Shown: positions 8,928 through 18,001 of the stretch, piece by piece
Numbering within the stretch: the stretch's first letter is position 1
Layout of the letters: every line of letters starts with the position of its first letter
Assembly: GCA_016926505.1 (NCBI GenBank)
Contig: JAFGOM010000109.1
Location: 81,933 to 145,932 of the forward strand
Source of the DNA: Methanospirillaceae archaeon
GTDB taxonomy: Archaea; Halobacteriota; Methanomicrobia; Methanomicrobiales; Methanospirillaceae
Length of the DNA stretch: 64,000 bases
Direction: 5' to 3'
The notes under the pieces: generated by a model
Seen by the model: the letters and a program-made list of their open reading frames with translations, nothing else
Databases searched by the model: none
What the model was told of the DNA's origin: nothing
Made by a program: the position numbers and the translations under genes

Positions 8928-9416
8928 ATGAGGATCCTCGGTATCGATCCCGGGTATGCGATTGTCGGATATGGTGTCGTGGACGCTTCTTTAAAAAAAG
9001 AGATGACATTATGCACCTATGGGTGCATCAGGACAGGAAAAGAAGATCCGGCCCATATCAGACTGCAATCAATCTATCATGCCATGATGGAACTTATAAC
9101 CCGGTCAGAACCATATTGTATGGCAATAGAACAATTATTCTTCTCACGGAATACCACTACAGCCCTTCAGGTAAGCGAAGCCAGAGGAGTGATTCTTCTC
9201 GCTGCTGCAGAATGCAGTCTTGGTGTTTTTGAGTATCGTCCGAACCAGATTAAACAGGCAGTAACCGGATCAGGCAATGCAGATAAGAAGCAGGTACAGA
9301 AGATGATTACACGGCTGCTGGGAATGTCTGCAGTTCCACGACCTGATGATGCTGCAGATGCCCTTGCGACAGCCGTATGTCATCTTCACTATACGCAGCG
9401 TGATCTGTTACAATGA
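8928..9416 (+). CDS. ruvC: Holliday junction endonuclease RuvC
   Basis: 162-aa resolvase that cuts Holliday junctions symmetrically. RNase H-like fold with the four acidic residues visible: Asp7 in GIDPG, Glu68 in AIEQLFF, and Asp141 and Asp144 in RPDDAADALA. Length matches bacterial RuvC. GGGAG just upstream acts as SD. It follows the HD gene directly and overlaps ruvA by 4 nt (ATGA), so translation is probably coupled. Bacterial-type resolvase: archaea normally use Hjc, so this cluster was probably gained by transfer and is kept in this lineage. Confidence 0.95.
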   Translation: MRILGIDPGYAIVGYGVVDASLKKEMTLCTYGCIRTGKEDPAHIRLQSIYHAMMELITRSEPYCMAIEQLFFSRNTTTALQVSEARGVILLAAAECSLGVFEYRPNQIKQAVTGSGNADKKQVQKMITRLLGMSAVPRPDDAADALATAVCHLHYTQRDLLQ

Positions 9417-10012
9417 TAGCTCATATTCATGGTCCGGTAACCCAGTGCGGTTCTGAATGGATTGTAATTGATGTTAGCGGGGTTGGGTACCGGGTGTATG
9501 TTACCCAAAACGTCTTGCAATCGGTATCACCAGACAATGATCTGTTCCTGTATACGTCACTGGTTGTCAGGGAGGATTCAATGACATTATATGGATTTCT
9601 CTCGTTTATTGAACTTGAGATGTTTTTACTCCTTATTCGTGTCTCCCGTGTCGGACCTGCCCTCGCAATGAGGATCATCGGTTTAATCCCCCCTGAAAAG
9701 ATTGCTCTTGCGATAATTACCGGGGATGAGAAGGAACTTGTCCGTGTTCCCGGAATTGGATCCAAGAGTGCCCAGCGACTGATACTGGAACTTGGTGATA
9801 TCATGAAAGAGCGTTTTCGTGCGTGTAAGGCAGAGCGTAAACCGTCTTCCCACAATGATGCAATTCTTGGTCTGATAGCACTGGGATTCAGTGAAGATAT
9901 CTCAAGAAATGCCGTTTCGCAGGTTTTTGTCTCTGAAACGGGGGATACTACTGCAGAGATATTAACGCAGGCACTTCATATTATCAGGAAAAAAGGAACA
10001 GAAGTGAAATGA
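9413..10012 (+). CDS. ruvA: Holliday junction DNA helicase subunit RuvA
   Basis: 199-aa junction-binding protein that forms tetramers holding the four-way DNA and loads RuvB. N-terminal OB domain (MIAHIHGPVTQC, GVGYRVYV), double helix-hairpin-helix region containing VSRVGPALAMRII and VPGIGSKSAQRLILELGD, and a C-terminal domain III (ALGFSEDISRNAVSQV) that contacts RuvB. Overlaps ruvC by 4 nt and is followed by ruvB 39 nt later. Normal length. Confidence 0.95.
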   Translation: MIAHIHGPVTQCGSEWIVIDVSGVGYRVYVTQNVLQSVSPDNDLFLYTSLVVREDSMTLYGFLSFIELEMFLLLIRVSRVGPALAMRIIGLIPPEKIALAIITGDEKELVRVPGIGSKSAQRLILELGDIMKERFRACKAERKPSSHNDAILGLIALGFSEDISRNAVSQVFVSETGDTTAEILTQALHIIRKKGTEVK

Positions 10013-10035
10013 TTACCATGCATGACCAACGATAG

Positions 10036-10043
10036 AGGAGGAG
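10036..10043 (+). promoter_or_regulatory. SD selecting a TTG start for ruvB
   Basis: GGAGGAGG, the strongest SD-like sequence of the region, ends 8 nt before the in-frame TTG at 10052. It lies inside the reading frame that would open at the ATG at 10022, where it would encode three glycines, so it favours the TTG. Confidence 0.6.
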
Positions 10044-10051
10044 GAAAGGTT

Positions 10052-11062
10052 TTGGAGATTCCGGATGAATCCCGGCAGCGGACATTATCAAAAAGAGAGG
10101 ATAATGATGAGTCTCTCGAGGTGATACGACCTGCATCATTGAAGGATTTTATCGGACAGGAAAAGATAAAAGAACCTCTTCGTATTGCAATAGCCGCAGC
10201 ACAAAAACGAAACGAATCTCTTGACCATATCCTTTTGTCAGGACCTCCGGGTCTTGGAAAGACCACACTCGCCCATATTATTGCCGGGGAGATGCATGCC
10301 GGGATAGAATCAACTACCGGTCCCATTCTTGAACGACCCGGCGATCTCGCAGCAATGCTCACCCCGTTACTACCTACAGACATTCTTTTTATTGATGAGA
10401 TACATCGAATTCCCGTGATTGTTGAGGAGATATTATATCCAGCCATGGAGGATTATGCAATTGATGTTATGATTGGAGAAGGCCCGTCTGCCCGATCTGT
10501 CCGGCTGGATCTGAAACGGTTCACGCTTATCGGTGCTACCACAAAAACCGGTCTGTTAGGTGCACCATTCAGGGACAGGTTCGGTATTATCTTCAGGTTG
10601 GATCTGTATGATATCTCTGATCTGACACAAATCATTCAGCGGAGTGCCAGAATTCTCAAGCTGGATATCTCTCTGGAAGCATCCCTTGAGATAGCAAAAA
10701 GAAGCAGGGGAACTCCGCGAATCGCAAACCGGTTGTTACACCGTGTACGGGATTTTGGTCTTATCCGGGGTGACGGCAGTATCACCGTACCGATTGCACA
10801 ATGGGCATTAGATACCCTTGGAATCGATAAGATGGGTCTCGATGAGTTGGATAGGAAGATTTTATCACTAATCGCGTTTGATTTTTCCGGGGGTCCGGTA
10901 GGGTTAAAGACCATCGCAATTGCGGTTGGCGAGGAGTCACGGACAATCGAGGATGTATATGAACCACATCTCATCAGAATCGGGTTTATGAAACGGACTC
11001 AGAAGGGGAGGATGACCACTCCTGCAGCCCGTGCCCACCTCATTGATTCCGGAAATAAATGA
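10052..11062 (+). CDS. ruvB: Holliday junction branch-migration ATPase RuvB
   Basis: 336-aa AAA+ motor that drives branch migration with RuvA. Walker [11 protein letters not shown], Walker B LFIDEIHR, sensor 1 LIGATTKTG and the arginine-finger region APFRDRFG are present, followed by the C-terminal winged-helix domain ([34 protein letters not shown]). The TTG at 10052 is preferred because of GGAGGAGG upstream and gives [11 protein letters not shown]; the ATG at 10022 would add ten residues with three glycines. Last gene of the ppk/HD/ruvCAB run; a T8 run at 11180 follows. Confidence 0.95.
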   Translation: MEIPDESRQRTLSKREDNDESLEVIRPASLKDFIGQEKIKEPLRIAIAAAQKRNESLDHILLSGPPGLGKTTLAHIIAGEMHAGIESTTGPILERPGDLAAMLTPLLPTDILFIDEIHRIPVIVEEILYPAMEDYAIDVMIGEGPSARSVRLDLKRFTLIGATTKTGLLGAPFRDRFGIIFRLDLYDISDLTQIIQRSARILKLDISLEASLEIAKRSRGTPRIANRLLHRVRDFGLIRGDGSITVPIAQWALDTLGIDKMGLDELDRKILSLIAFDFSGGPVGLKTIAIAVGEESRTIEDVYEPHLIRIGFMKRTQKGRMTTPAARAHLIDSGNK

Positions 11063-11179
11063 GATCCGGTAAAACTTCTGAGATAAAGCTTCTTTCCCGA
11101 AGACACATATCCTTCCTGCCCCTTCTGAAATGGTTTATCCGGGGGTCAGGAATTTGCAGGGCAACTCTTTTGATATGAC

Positions 11180-11187
11180 TTTTTTTT
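11180..11187 (+). terminator. T-run after ruvB
   Basis: Eight consecutive T on the plus strand, 118 nt after ruvB and just at the 3' end of the convergent minus-strand gene. Oligo-T tracts terminate archaeal RNA polymerase; assignment is by position only. Confidence 0.4.
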
Positions 11188-12622
11188 ACAGAGATTCAAA
11201 TAATTCGACAAGATCAGCAAGATCAAACCGGTTATTCCTGTTATAATCATACAGGGTGCTGTTTGCACTGCTCCGAAACGCTTCATACCCGGTAAAGAGC
11301 AGAACAATATCATGGAGATCCAGTCTTTTGTTGTTGTTTAAATCCTCGTATATACCGTCTGCATTAATATCTCCGACAGTCCGGTTCAGGGCAGATTCAA
11401 AGTGTTCAGGATATACAAATGAACTGGTGTAAGATAACTCTGCTGACCTGGTTTCACAGGGGACATATGATGATGTCTGGGCACTGATCCGGGATACGCC
11501 GATCATGTCCATGGATCCGATTGCTTCTTCATAGCCTCTCAAATCTCCTTCTGCAGTCGGATCGGCAAAGATACAGGATCCTGATCCCGCCTCTTCCGAA
11601 TTGGCCGTTCCTCCTGCTACAACTACCTCTTTTGCGGTTATCGTTCCACTCTGTGATTCATTGGATGCAAAGGAAAATATCCAGTCAGTTTCAATGCCTC
11701 CGTCAAACCTGAGATCCCGGGTCTGATTCAGTTCTCCGCCGGTCGCTCTTAATTCTCCTTCATATACTTTCCATCCCTGTTGTTCTGCATGCCCGACCGT
11801 CTCTTCTCTATACGATTCCTGTCGATGGGAGGTATCGGTGATGGTTGTTCCTATAGCTGAACTCTGGTCTGTTATCTGTATCTGTCCGCCCCCTCCGGTC
11901 AGGATCTGATCAACAAAGGATATCAGTCCTGAAGTAAGGGTATATCCACTTCCCCGGGTCCGGGTAACTCCGTCATACGTCTGGTAGGTATATCCGGTTG
12001 TGACCGTTCCTTCTGCAAATTCCTTCCCTGAAGCCGTATCAGGTTCTACGTGAACCGAGTATTCCAGTGCGGGATCCCCGGTTCCTTCAAACCGAACCGC
12101 TCCGTGGGATGAATATGAAATCGAGGTAACGCCCATAAGGGCACTTCCGGCATGGATTGTTTCATCTCTGGTATCAGTAATAGATTCATCCGCTCCAAGA
12201 ATGCAGGATACACCCGTTTCATCTGACTGGTTTACTGCATGGGAAAGAGAGATCCCCTCTGATGCCATGAGTGTTCCTCCGGTTCCGTTACTCTCAAAGG
12301 TGAGAATTTTATTTGAGATGATATTGTCGGTTGTCAGTGGAACCATTCCTGACTGATATGCAAGTGTTTTTGTCTCTACCAGATGGCCGTTGTTTGTTTT
12401 TGTTGATTCCTGATAGGATCCGCTTCCTGGAGATGGTCCAAAAGATTGATACATGCCAACCAGATTTGTCTCTTCAATAACCGGACCGATGGTATCGATG
12501 TATGAATATGATGAGAATGAAGATGCGGTAACAGATATGGGGGATACGGCTGTCAGTGTCACGACTCCCAGTATCACCCAAAAAAAATGCATTTTTTCTG
12601 ATAATAATACATAATCTGCCAT
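11186..12622 (-). CDS. Secreted protein with C-terminal dockerin-like repeats
   Basis: 478-aa exported protein: signal peptide in about residues 8-33, a long Ser/Thr/Gly-rich beta-type region of unknown family, and a C-terminal pair of EF-hand-like calcium loops, GDINADGIYEDLNNNKRLDLHD and DYNRNNRFDLADLVELF, spaced like a type I dockerin. In archaea such modules are found on surface proteins and may bind cohesin-like partners; no cohesin was recognised here. The middle contains repeated TS and ETG motifs but no enzyme signature. TTTATACT about 30 nt upstream of 12622 supports the first Met with a leaderless mRNA; Met10 is the alternative. Confidence 0.72.
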   Translation of the reverse strand: MADYVLLSEKMHFFWVILGVVTLTAVSPISVTASSFSSYSYIDTIGPVIEETNLVGMYQSFGPSPGSGSYQESTKTNNGHLVETKTLAYQSGMVPLTTDNIISNKILTFESNGTGGTLMASEGISLSHAVNQSDETGVSCILGADESITDTRDETIHAGSALMGVTSISYSSHGAVRFEGTGDPALEYSVHVEPDTASGKEFAEGTVTTGYTYQTYDGVTRTRGSGYTLTSGLISFVDQILTGGGGQIQITDQSSAIGTTITDTSHRQESYREETVGHAEQQGWKVYEGELRATGGELNQTRDLRFDGGIETDWIFSFASNESQSGTITAKEVVVAGGTANSEEAGSGSCIFADPTAEGDLRGYEEAIGSMDMIGVSRISAQTSSYVPCETRSAELSYTSSFVYPEHFESALNRTVGDINADGIYEDLNNNKRLDLHDIVLLFTGYEAFRSSANSTLYDYNRNNRFDLADLVELFESL

Positions 12623-12842
12623 TATCGGTATGTATGTATTGAAAAACTAGTATAAAAGAGGTTGCATAATTCCATAGTAAGGATATTATGAATGTTAGAA
12701 TGGTATTATCTGAAATAATCATAAACCGGTATGTCTCCGGGATTACCGGAAAAAGGGATACGGTGAACGAAGCCTGATCTTTATACGGTTGTCGGATTTA
12801 TTGGTTGCATTGGTTGAGATATTACGTTTATCTCTCTGATGA

Positions 12843-13733
12843 CTACAGTTGCAGATAGAACATCTCTGCCATGTGATGCGGATAATATCGTTTCTTTGCC
12901 TCTTTTAATCCTTTCATTCCCATATCACTCTCCCTGTTAATATAGGTATATCTTAAAGAGAGAATTTCAGCAGTTTTCTGGTTTATCTTTTTGTATATCC
13001 CTTCACAATCAGGAAGCCCCTTCTCGAAATGAACAACTGCAGTTGTTTCGTTTAACTCTTCAAATATTGCGATTCCCGTGATGATGCCCCGTGTTCTGAT
13101 TGCTATTCCCTGCAATCCGAGCGTAGACCAATGTTGCATTGCACAGGTGATTGCTTCTTTTTCATGCAAAAGAATCTCATATTTGTCGCACTCCCGCCAC
13201 TGACACCAGGCAACGAGGAACTCTTTTATCTCCTCCTGATTCCGGGACGAGAGATACTCTGTTTCCGGCTGACATTTTTTCTCAAATCTGTTAATCTGTT
13301 TTCTGATTGTTACATATTGTTTTCCTGGTAAGGTAGAAAGATTATGAGAGAGGTACACATAATCAAAAAAATCCCGATCCGGCAGAAAGAGACGATCCGG
13401 GTAGAGCCCTTGTATCCATTCAAGCTGACCGGTATCAAATATCAGCAGGGGTTTTTTCTCCCCTGACTGTATTGCAAGAGTTAGTACCGCATCGAGTAAT
13501 TCAGGGTCACGGGGTCCGATGGGAGCCCGGTATGAGGTATAATCCTTCGTGCTACCCCTGATGATGATACTGTCTCTGATATGTGCAAATGAATAATGTC
13601 CATAATTTTGCCAGCAAAAGAGCGTACAGAAGGTGTTCTCACTATGACAAACCGGGTATTTCAGATAGACAGAATCAAATAATGGTTTGTCCTCGATGGT
13701 AATGGGTTTAAAGTCTGTTAAAGTAAGATGCAT
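12843..13733 (-). CDS. DUF2156-like GNAT-fold protein
   Basis: 296-aa protein of the family with the fold of the lysylphosphatidylglycerol synthase C-terminal domain (DUF2156). Typical stretches are FDSVYLKYPVCHSENTFCTLF and the segment FLVAWCQWRECDKYEILLHEKEAI; the C-terminus reads ESDMGMKGLKEAKKRYYPHHMAEMF, matching the conserved end of the family. It lacks the membrane flippase part of MprF, so it is a cytosolic acyl- or aminoacyl-transferase of unknown substrate. Single gene, divergent from the GH26-like gene with 113 nt between. Confidence 0.8.
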   Translation of the reverse strand: MHLTLTDFKPITIEDKPLFDSVYLKYPVCHSENTFCTLFCWQNYGHYSFAHIRDSIIIRGSTKDYTSYRAPIGPRDPELLDAVLTLAIQSGEKKPLLIFDTGQLEWIQGLYPDRLFLPDRDFFDYVYLSHNLSTLPGKQYVTIRKQINRFEKKCQPETEYLSSRNQEEIKEFLVAWCQWRECDKYEILLHEKEAITCAMQHWSTLGLQGIAIRTRGIITGIAIFEELNETTAVVHFEKGLPDCEGIYKKINQKTAEILSLRYTYINRESDMGMKGLKEAKKRYYPHHMAEMFYLQL

Positions 13734-13846
13734 GGTATCCCGAGTAAGAAGGATTTTTCTGGGTTTTGTGCCGAATATCTCATTTCTGAATGCCCGTAAT
13801 CACTGATACCGGCAAGTTCTTAATTGATTAAACGCATTGGACCTGT

Positions 13847-14977
13847 ATGCATAAAAGGAGAGTGAATCGATATCTCATTATCGGAATAATTATAATTCTC
13901 TTTGCGATTTCTGTTTCCGGTTCAGGTCTGTTTCCTGCCGATGAATCTACGTTACTCCCTCCCGGTGCAGGGAGTATGTATCATGGAGTATATGCTCCGG
14001 AAACTGATTCCCTGATTGAATCGCGGGTCTCTTTGGAGAGTATCAGATCGTATGAGGAAGCAGTCTTAAAACCGGTTGCATGGACTCTTTTGTATAATAA
14101 TTGGGCAGATGATCCTGTCTTTTTACCGGATCAGGTTAATCTGATCCAGGAGGCAGGGATAGTGCCGTATATTAAGATTGCAATTCCCGTTGAGCACAAA
14201 AACGGAGAGGACCCGCTCGTAACCTGGCAGGAACTGGTTTCAGGTGTTCATGATGAGAGTATCCGGGAGTGGGGCAGGGATGCTGCATCAGTTCATTATC
14301 CCCTGATTGTTGAATTGTCTTTATCTGAATTGTTTTTTGAGTCTTTTCGCATTGAACATGATAAAGAAGAGAGTATTAATCCCATCCTGTACCGGGATGT
14401 ATACAAACGTATTATTACCCTGACAGAAGAAGAAGGAGCTCATAATATAATCTGGGTATTCCCGATGAACATTACCGATACACCAGGATCTCCTGATAAC
14501 CTGGCACAATATTATCCCGGAGATGAGTATATCGATTGGATGGGTGTCTCGGTGTATGGTGCACGTATCCCCGGGCATTTGACAGCTCCATCTTTTTCTG
14601 ACACGTTTGATGAGAAATACCAGGAGATATCTGCGATTAATCAGAATAAACCGGTTATTGTATCAGAGTTTGGATCCATAGATGATAAACCCGATCTGGA
14701 CCAGGTATCATGGGCCCGGGATGCACTACGAAATCTGACTGGTTACCGGTGGCCAAGGGTTATCGGTTTTGGATGGATGAATGCAGATGCAGGGGTTTTT
14801 GAAGAAGACGGGCATTTTGATCTGCGGGTAGAGGATAATGATGAATTACGGGGAGTATTTGTTCAATATGTGGGATTAAATGATTTTATTCTCGGGACTC
14901 CTGATATCCGCGGAGAGGGTGTTCGTGTAAAGGAGAGCCTTGATTATTCTCCTGATGAAATTCTTGGTCCGGTATAA
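13847..14977 (+). CDS. GH26-like secreted glycoside hydrolase
   Basis: 376-aa exported protein (signal peptide in residues 1-29, or lipid-free anchor). The body resembles GH26-type beta-mannanase/endoglucanase barrels: YHGVYAPETD near the start, VPYIKIAIP, IIWVFPMN, YIDWMGVSVYGA and KPVIVSEFGS, where Glu274 sits at the nucleophile position. The acid/base motif is unclear; LSELFFES near residue 160 may correspond. Substrate unknown; in a methanogen a role in sheath or exopolysaccharide turnover is more likely than feeding (inference). Starts with the ATG at 13847, shortly after the divergent promoter region. Confidence 0.7.
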   Translation: MHKRRVNRYLIIGIIIILFAISVSGSGLFPADESTLLPPGAGSMYHGVYAPETDSLIESRVSLESIRSYEEAVLKPVAWTLLYNNWADDPVFLPDQVNLIQEAGIVPYIKIAIPVEHKNGEDPLVTWQELVSGVHDESIREWGRDAASVHYPLIVELSLSELFFESFRIEHDKEESINPILYRDVYKRIITLTEEEGAHNIIWVFPMNITDTPGSPDNLAQYYPGDEYIDWMGVSVYGARIPGHLTAPSFSDTFDEKYQEISAINQNKPVIVSEFGSIDDKPDLDQVSWARDALRNLTGYRWPRVIGFGWMNADAGVFEEDGHFDLRVEDNDELRGVFVQYVGLNDFILGTPDIRGEGVRVKESLDYSPDEILGPV

Positions 14978-15312
14978 TCAACCATTTTTCTCCCCATCGT
15001 TTGAGTGTTCTCTTCCTGATAGAGACGTATCCGGGATCGGGGACTTTTTCTTTCACCTGAATTGTGCCATTAATCAGTTTTCTTCAGTCACGGGTGTCAG
15101 TACCATACAATAAAAAAAATGGAGATATGGTATCCCGGATACCGTTGTATACAGTTGGCATACGCAAAGATGTACCAATAAAATTTAGGAATCATTTATA
15201 GATATTATTAAAATTTACAGATTTAAATGCAAAATAATGCGGCAGCCTAAATGTTAGCACAATATATAAATAAAATAACGCCATATACAGTGTTGTCAGG
15301 GAGGGAATACCA
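14978..15312. other. Intergenic region before small secreted gene
   Basis: 335 nt between two plus-strand genes. It is AT-rich after 15100 and ends with the promoter at 15262-15274. No reading frame of note or structured RNA signal was seen; A8 at 15112 and the sequence GGATACCGTTGTATAC around 15137 have no clear role. Confidence 0.6.
15262..15274 (+). promoter_or_regulatory. TATA box for the gene at 15313
   Basis: ATATATAAATAAA is an excellent archaeal TATA element; initiation would be near 15295. GGGAGGG at 15299-15305 then provides an SD 7 nt before the ATG at 15313, leaving a very short leader. Confidence 0.65.
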
Positions 15313-15777
15313 ATGAACCCGTGTCATGATTGTATGCAAAATCCGGTCTTGAACCGGAAGTGCACCGTTATGATACTGGTAAGTTTTTTTCTGTTCTGTA
15401 TCCCGGCCGTCACAACCGGGGCTTCCATTGTTGTTGAAGAAGCACTTCTGCAGACTGATACCAATATGCTTTTTATGCAGGATTTTATTACCGGATCGAT
15501 TACCGTGAGTAATCTCCTCCCGGTAGAGACGACGGTTCAGATAACCCTTAATGCATGTTCAACTTCAGGAGACCTCATTCCGGTGGGTACACAGGTAGTA
15601 TCCCTGCCTGTCGAGGGAAGAGAGCGGACAAGCATCGTCTTCTCTCCGCAAAATGCAGGGTTCAGACCAGGGGAGTATATCTTTCTCGCGACTGCCCTGC
15701 CATCTGACGCCATCAATAAGAGTGACGAGGGCGATATTGCCTTTGTGAATCAGAGAGAGATATTTAACATCGTGTAA
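15313..15777 (+). CDS. Small exported protein
   Basis: 154-aa protein with a signal peptide after a Cys-containing N-terminus (hydrophobic core VMILVSFFLFCIPAVTTGA, cleavage near residue 38). The mature part is a single beta-rich domain (SITVSNLLPVETTVQITLNACS, SLPVEGRERTSIVFSPQNAGFRPGEY) reminiscent of immunoglobulin-like adhesion modules, but no family is assigned. Good TATA and SD support expression. Lone gene, convergent with the subtilase after 345 nt. Confidence 0.75.
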   Translation: MNPCHDCMQNPVLNRKCTVMILVSFFLFCIPAVTTGASIVVEEALLQTDTNMLFMQDFITGSITVSNLLPVETTVQITLNACSTSGDLIPVGTQVVSLPVEGRERTSIVFSPQNAGFRPGEYIFLATALPSDAINKSDEGDIAFVNQREIFNIV

Positions 15778-16122
15778 ACCCTATCTCTTGCATTTCTCAG
15801 GATAATCCTATTATTTTCTTTTTATCTCCATGCCCGGGTATCCTTATTTTTTTTGTCATGAAGAACTGATTCTGTGTTTCATTCGTCAGACCTGCCGGAA
15901 TATGAGATTGGGGGAAAAAACCGGGAGTTCCTGCAGCATGGAGAAAGCATATATAAAATTATGATGCTTCCATCTTTTTTTCCCATTGACCTGTTTGTAA
16001 TATCAAATCTTTAGGCATTTATTTTCAGAGAAAATTTTTTGTTATTTTTGAAAAATTGTTTTTATATGACTGTAAATCAGAAAAAATTACCGGTAATTAT
16101 CTCAAGTTAAATAGTGAAAAAA
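15778..16122. other. Convergent AT-rich intergenic region
   Basis: 345 nt between convergent 3' ends. Contains T-runs on the plus strand (around 15818, 15846 and 15975) and A-runs near 16080-16115 that read as T-runs on the minus strand, as expected for bidirectional termination. No open frame or repeat supported. Confidence 0.55.
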
Positions 16123-17997
16123 TTATGAGGTTAATATCCCGGAAGAGTCGGAATACAGCCAGTATCCATGATACGGAAATACAGATACACCGGGATCGAA
16201 TGTAAGACAGGTATTCTCAATTAAATCAGAGTAACGCTGGTTCACTGCATCGTATCCGATCAGGAATCGCCAGATGTTTTGTATTGATGAAAAAGCAGTA
16301 CAACTTGTTTTTGTTGATGTCCCGTAATATCCAACCGCTTCCCAGCCTGCATGAATCTGGCGGGTTGGCAGTGTTTGTGGATCTCTCTCAAAGAAGAGAC
16401 GGATGGTGTGAGGATTTTCTGAGAATATCCAGTACCCCTGCAGGGGAACTATCTTCTCATCACTTTTCACAGCCCTCCATTGGTTATCCGTATATGTGAG
16501 CAGTGAATGTCCGTTTGTTACAACATTGGAAAAGATGATGGCAGTATCCTGGCCGGGTTGTAATACTTTCGGAACTGATATAAAGTTCCATCCCCCGGAC
16601 AGAAAAAGATCTCCGTAATCAGGATTGACAGGACCTAGTGCCGTAACCGCTTTTGAGAGATTCAGTCGTCCTCCGGTTTTTGTGTATCCGACAAGATCAG
16701 GAGATGTATCGACGGTATTGCAGATGGCATCAGTGATCTTCTGGTTTGAACAGTCCGGACAGATTGCTTTGAGGATTGCAACGCTACCTGATACAAACGG
16801 GACCGCCATTGAGGTTCCTGACATGTAGGTATATCCTGATCCTGCTGTTTGTAGGGTTGTACTGTAGATATCGACACCCGGAGCGGCAAGATCTACTGAG
16901 ATGATTCCGTAATTCGATGACGGGGCAAGTGTTCCCTGGTTATTGATGGATCCTACCGAGATGATATTGGGGCAGGTAAATGAGGCAGGATAATAGGGGG
17001 TTGCATCAATGTTACAATGATTATTACCTGCTGCACAGATGAATAACAGGGGTGATGATGAAATTGTGTCATATAACGCCTGGCTGTAACTGTCTGTTAC
17101 AAAGGAGCAACTGATGATCTCTGCATCGTTCTCCTGTGCCCAGGTTATCGCTGACAGGACCCCTGATATTGTTCCGGCTCCTCCTCCATTCAGAAACCGA
17201 ACCGTCATTATTCTGGTTTCCCAGTTGATACCACAAACACCGAGCTGGTTATTCCCGACAGCTCCGATGATCCCGGCACAATGAGTACCATGACCGTTTA
17301 AATCCATCGGAATATAATCATTATCGATAACATCGTATCCATGCGTTCCCCGCAGGGGATCAGTCCAGAGATTCGGGATTAAATCCGGATGTGTCAGATC
17401 AACTCCTGAATCAAGGAGGGCTATTACCACCTGTTCTTTCGAACCGGTAGATATATCCCAGGCATCCGGAGCACTGACATCACACCCCCTCATTCCGGGA
17501 ATACCATTGATTATCTGACCGGTATTGGAAAGACCCCACTGGAGCGTGAAGTCAGGGTCATTGGGAAGGACTGCTGCATATACATAGTAATTGGGTTCTG
17601 CGTAAACCACCCCTGGTTGTTGTTCATAACGTGAGACTGCTTGTGGTACTGAGACCGTATCAGGTATGGAGAGGAGGTACAGTCCGGAAATGCCTGCCGG
17701 TGTATAATCAAGGAGTGTATCTGCTCCTGCTATGATGTTTTCCGGAGAGAATGTAATGGTATCAGAAGTTCCGGTATACATCCTCGTGTCATACTGAACA
17801 ATGATCTCCCCCGGCACATAGGATTCACGGTCATTCACAGAGAGATTGTCTGCGGTAATTCCGGTGAGAAAAGACTCCTTTCCATCAGCAGAAACCGTCA
17901 TGCATACGATAACGGAGACACTTACCACAATCATGATGGAAATGATGGGATTGACAGGTATTTTTCTGCCAATTTTCGTGTGTTTTTTTTGTTTCAT
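16123..17997 (-). CDS. Secreted subtilisin-like protease with C-terminal GWNF domain
   Basis: 624-aa exported S8 protease. Signal peptide about residues 15-37; an I9-type propeptide about 58-142 (YVPGEIIVQYD ... VVYAEPNYYV); subtilase domain with Asp196 (LLDSGVD), His236 (NGHGTHCAG), oxyanion Asn325 (AAGNN) and Ser396 (GTSMAVP). The last 160 residues hold two repeats of a beta-type unit, GGWNFISVPK ... PLQGYWIFSE and HAGWEAVGYY ... YHGYWLYSD, also found as a stand-alone secreted protein at 34407-35087. Four bases separate it from the upstream PAS membrane gene, so the two form an operon. Confidence 0.9.
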   Translation of the reverse strand: MKQKKHTKIGRKIPVNPIISIMIVVSVSVIVCMTVSADGKESFLTGITADNLSVNDRESYVPGEIIVQYDTRMYTGTSDTITFSPENIIAGADTLLDYTPAGISGLYLLSIPDTVSVPQAVSRYEQQPGVVYAEPNYYVYAAVLPNDPDFTLQWGLSNTGQIINGIPGMRGCDVSAPDAWDISTGSKEQVVIALLDSGVDLTHPDLIPNLWTDPLRGTHGYDVIDNDYIPMDLNGHGTHCAGIIGAVGNNQLGVCGINWETRIMTVRFLNGGGAGTISGVLSAITWAQENDAEIISCSFVTDSYSQALYDTISSSPLLFICAAGNNHCNIDATPYYPASFTCPNIISVGSINNQGTLAPSSNYGIISVDLAAPGVDIYSTTLQTAGSGYTYMSGTSMAVPFVSGSVAILKAICPDCSNQKITDAICNTVDTSPDLVGYTKTGGRLNLSKAVTALGPVNPDYGDLFLSGGWNFISVPKVLQPGQDTAIIFSNVVTNGHSLLTYTDNQWRAVKSDEKIVPLQGYWIFSENPHTIRLFFERDPQTLPTRQIHAGWEAVGYYGTSTKTSCTAFSSIQNIWRFLIGYDAVNQRYSDLIENTCLTFDPGVSVFPYHGYWLYSDSSGILTS

Positions 17998-18001
17998 GGC
18001 T

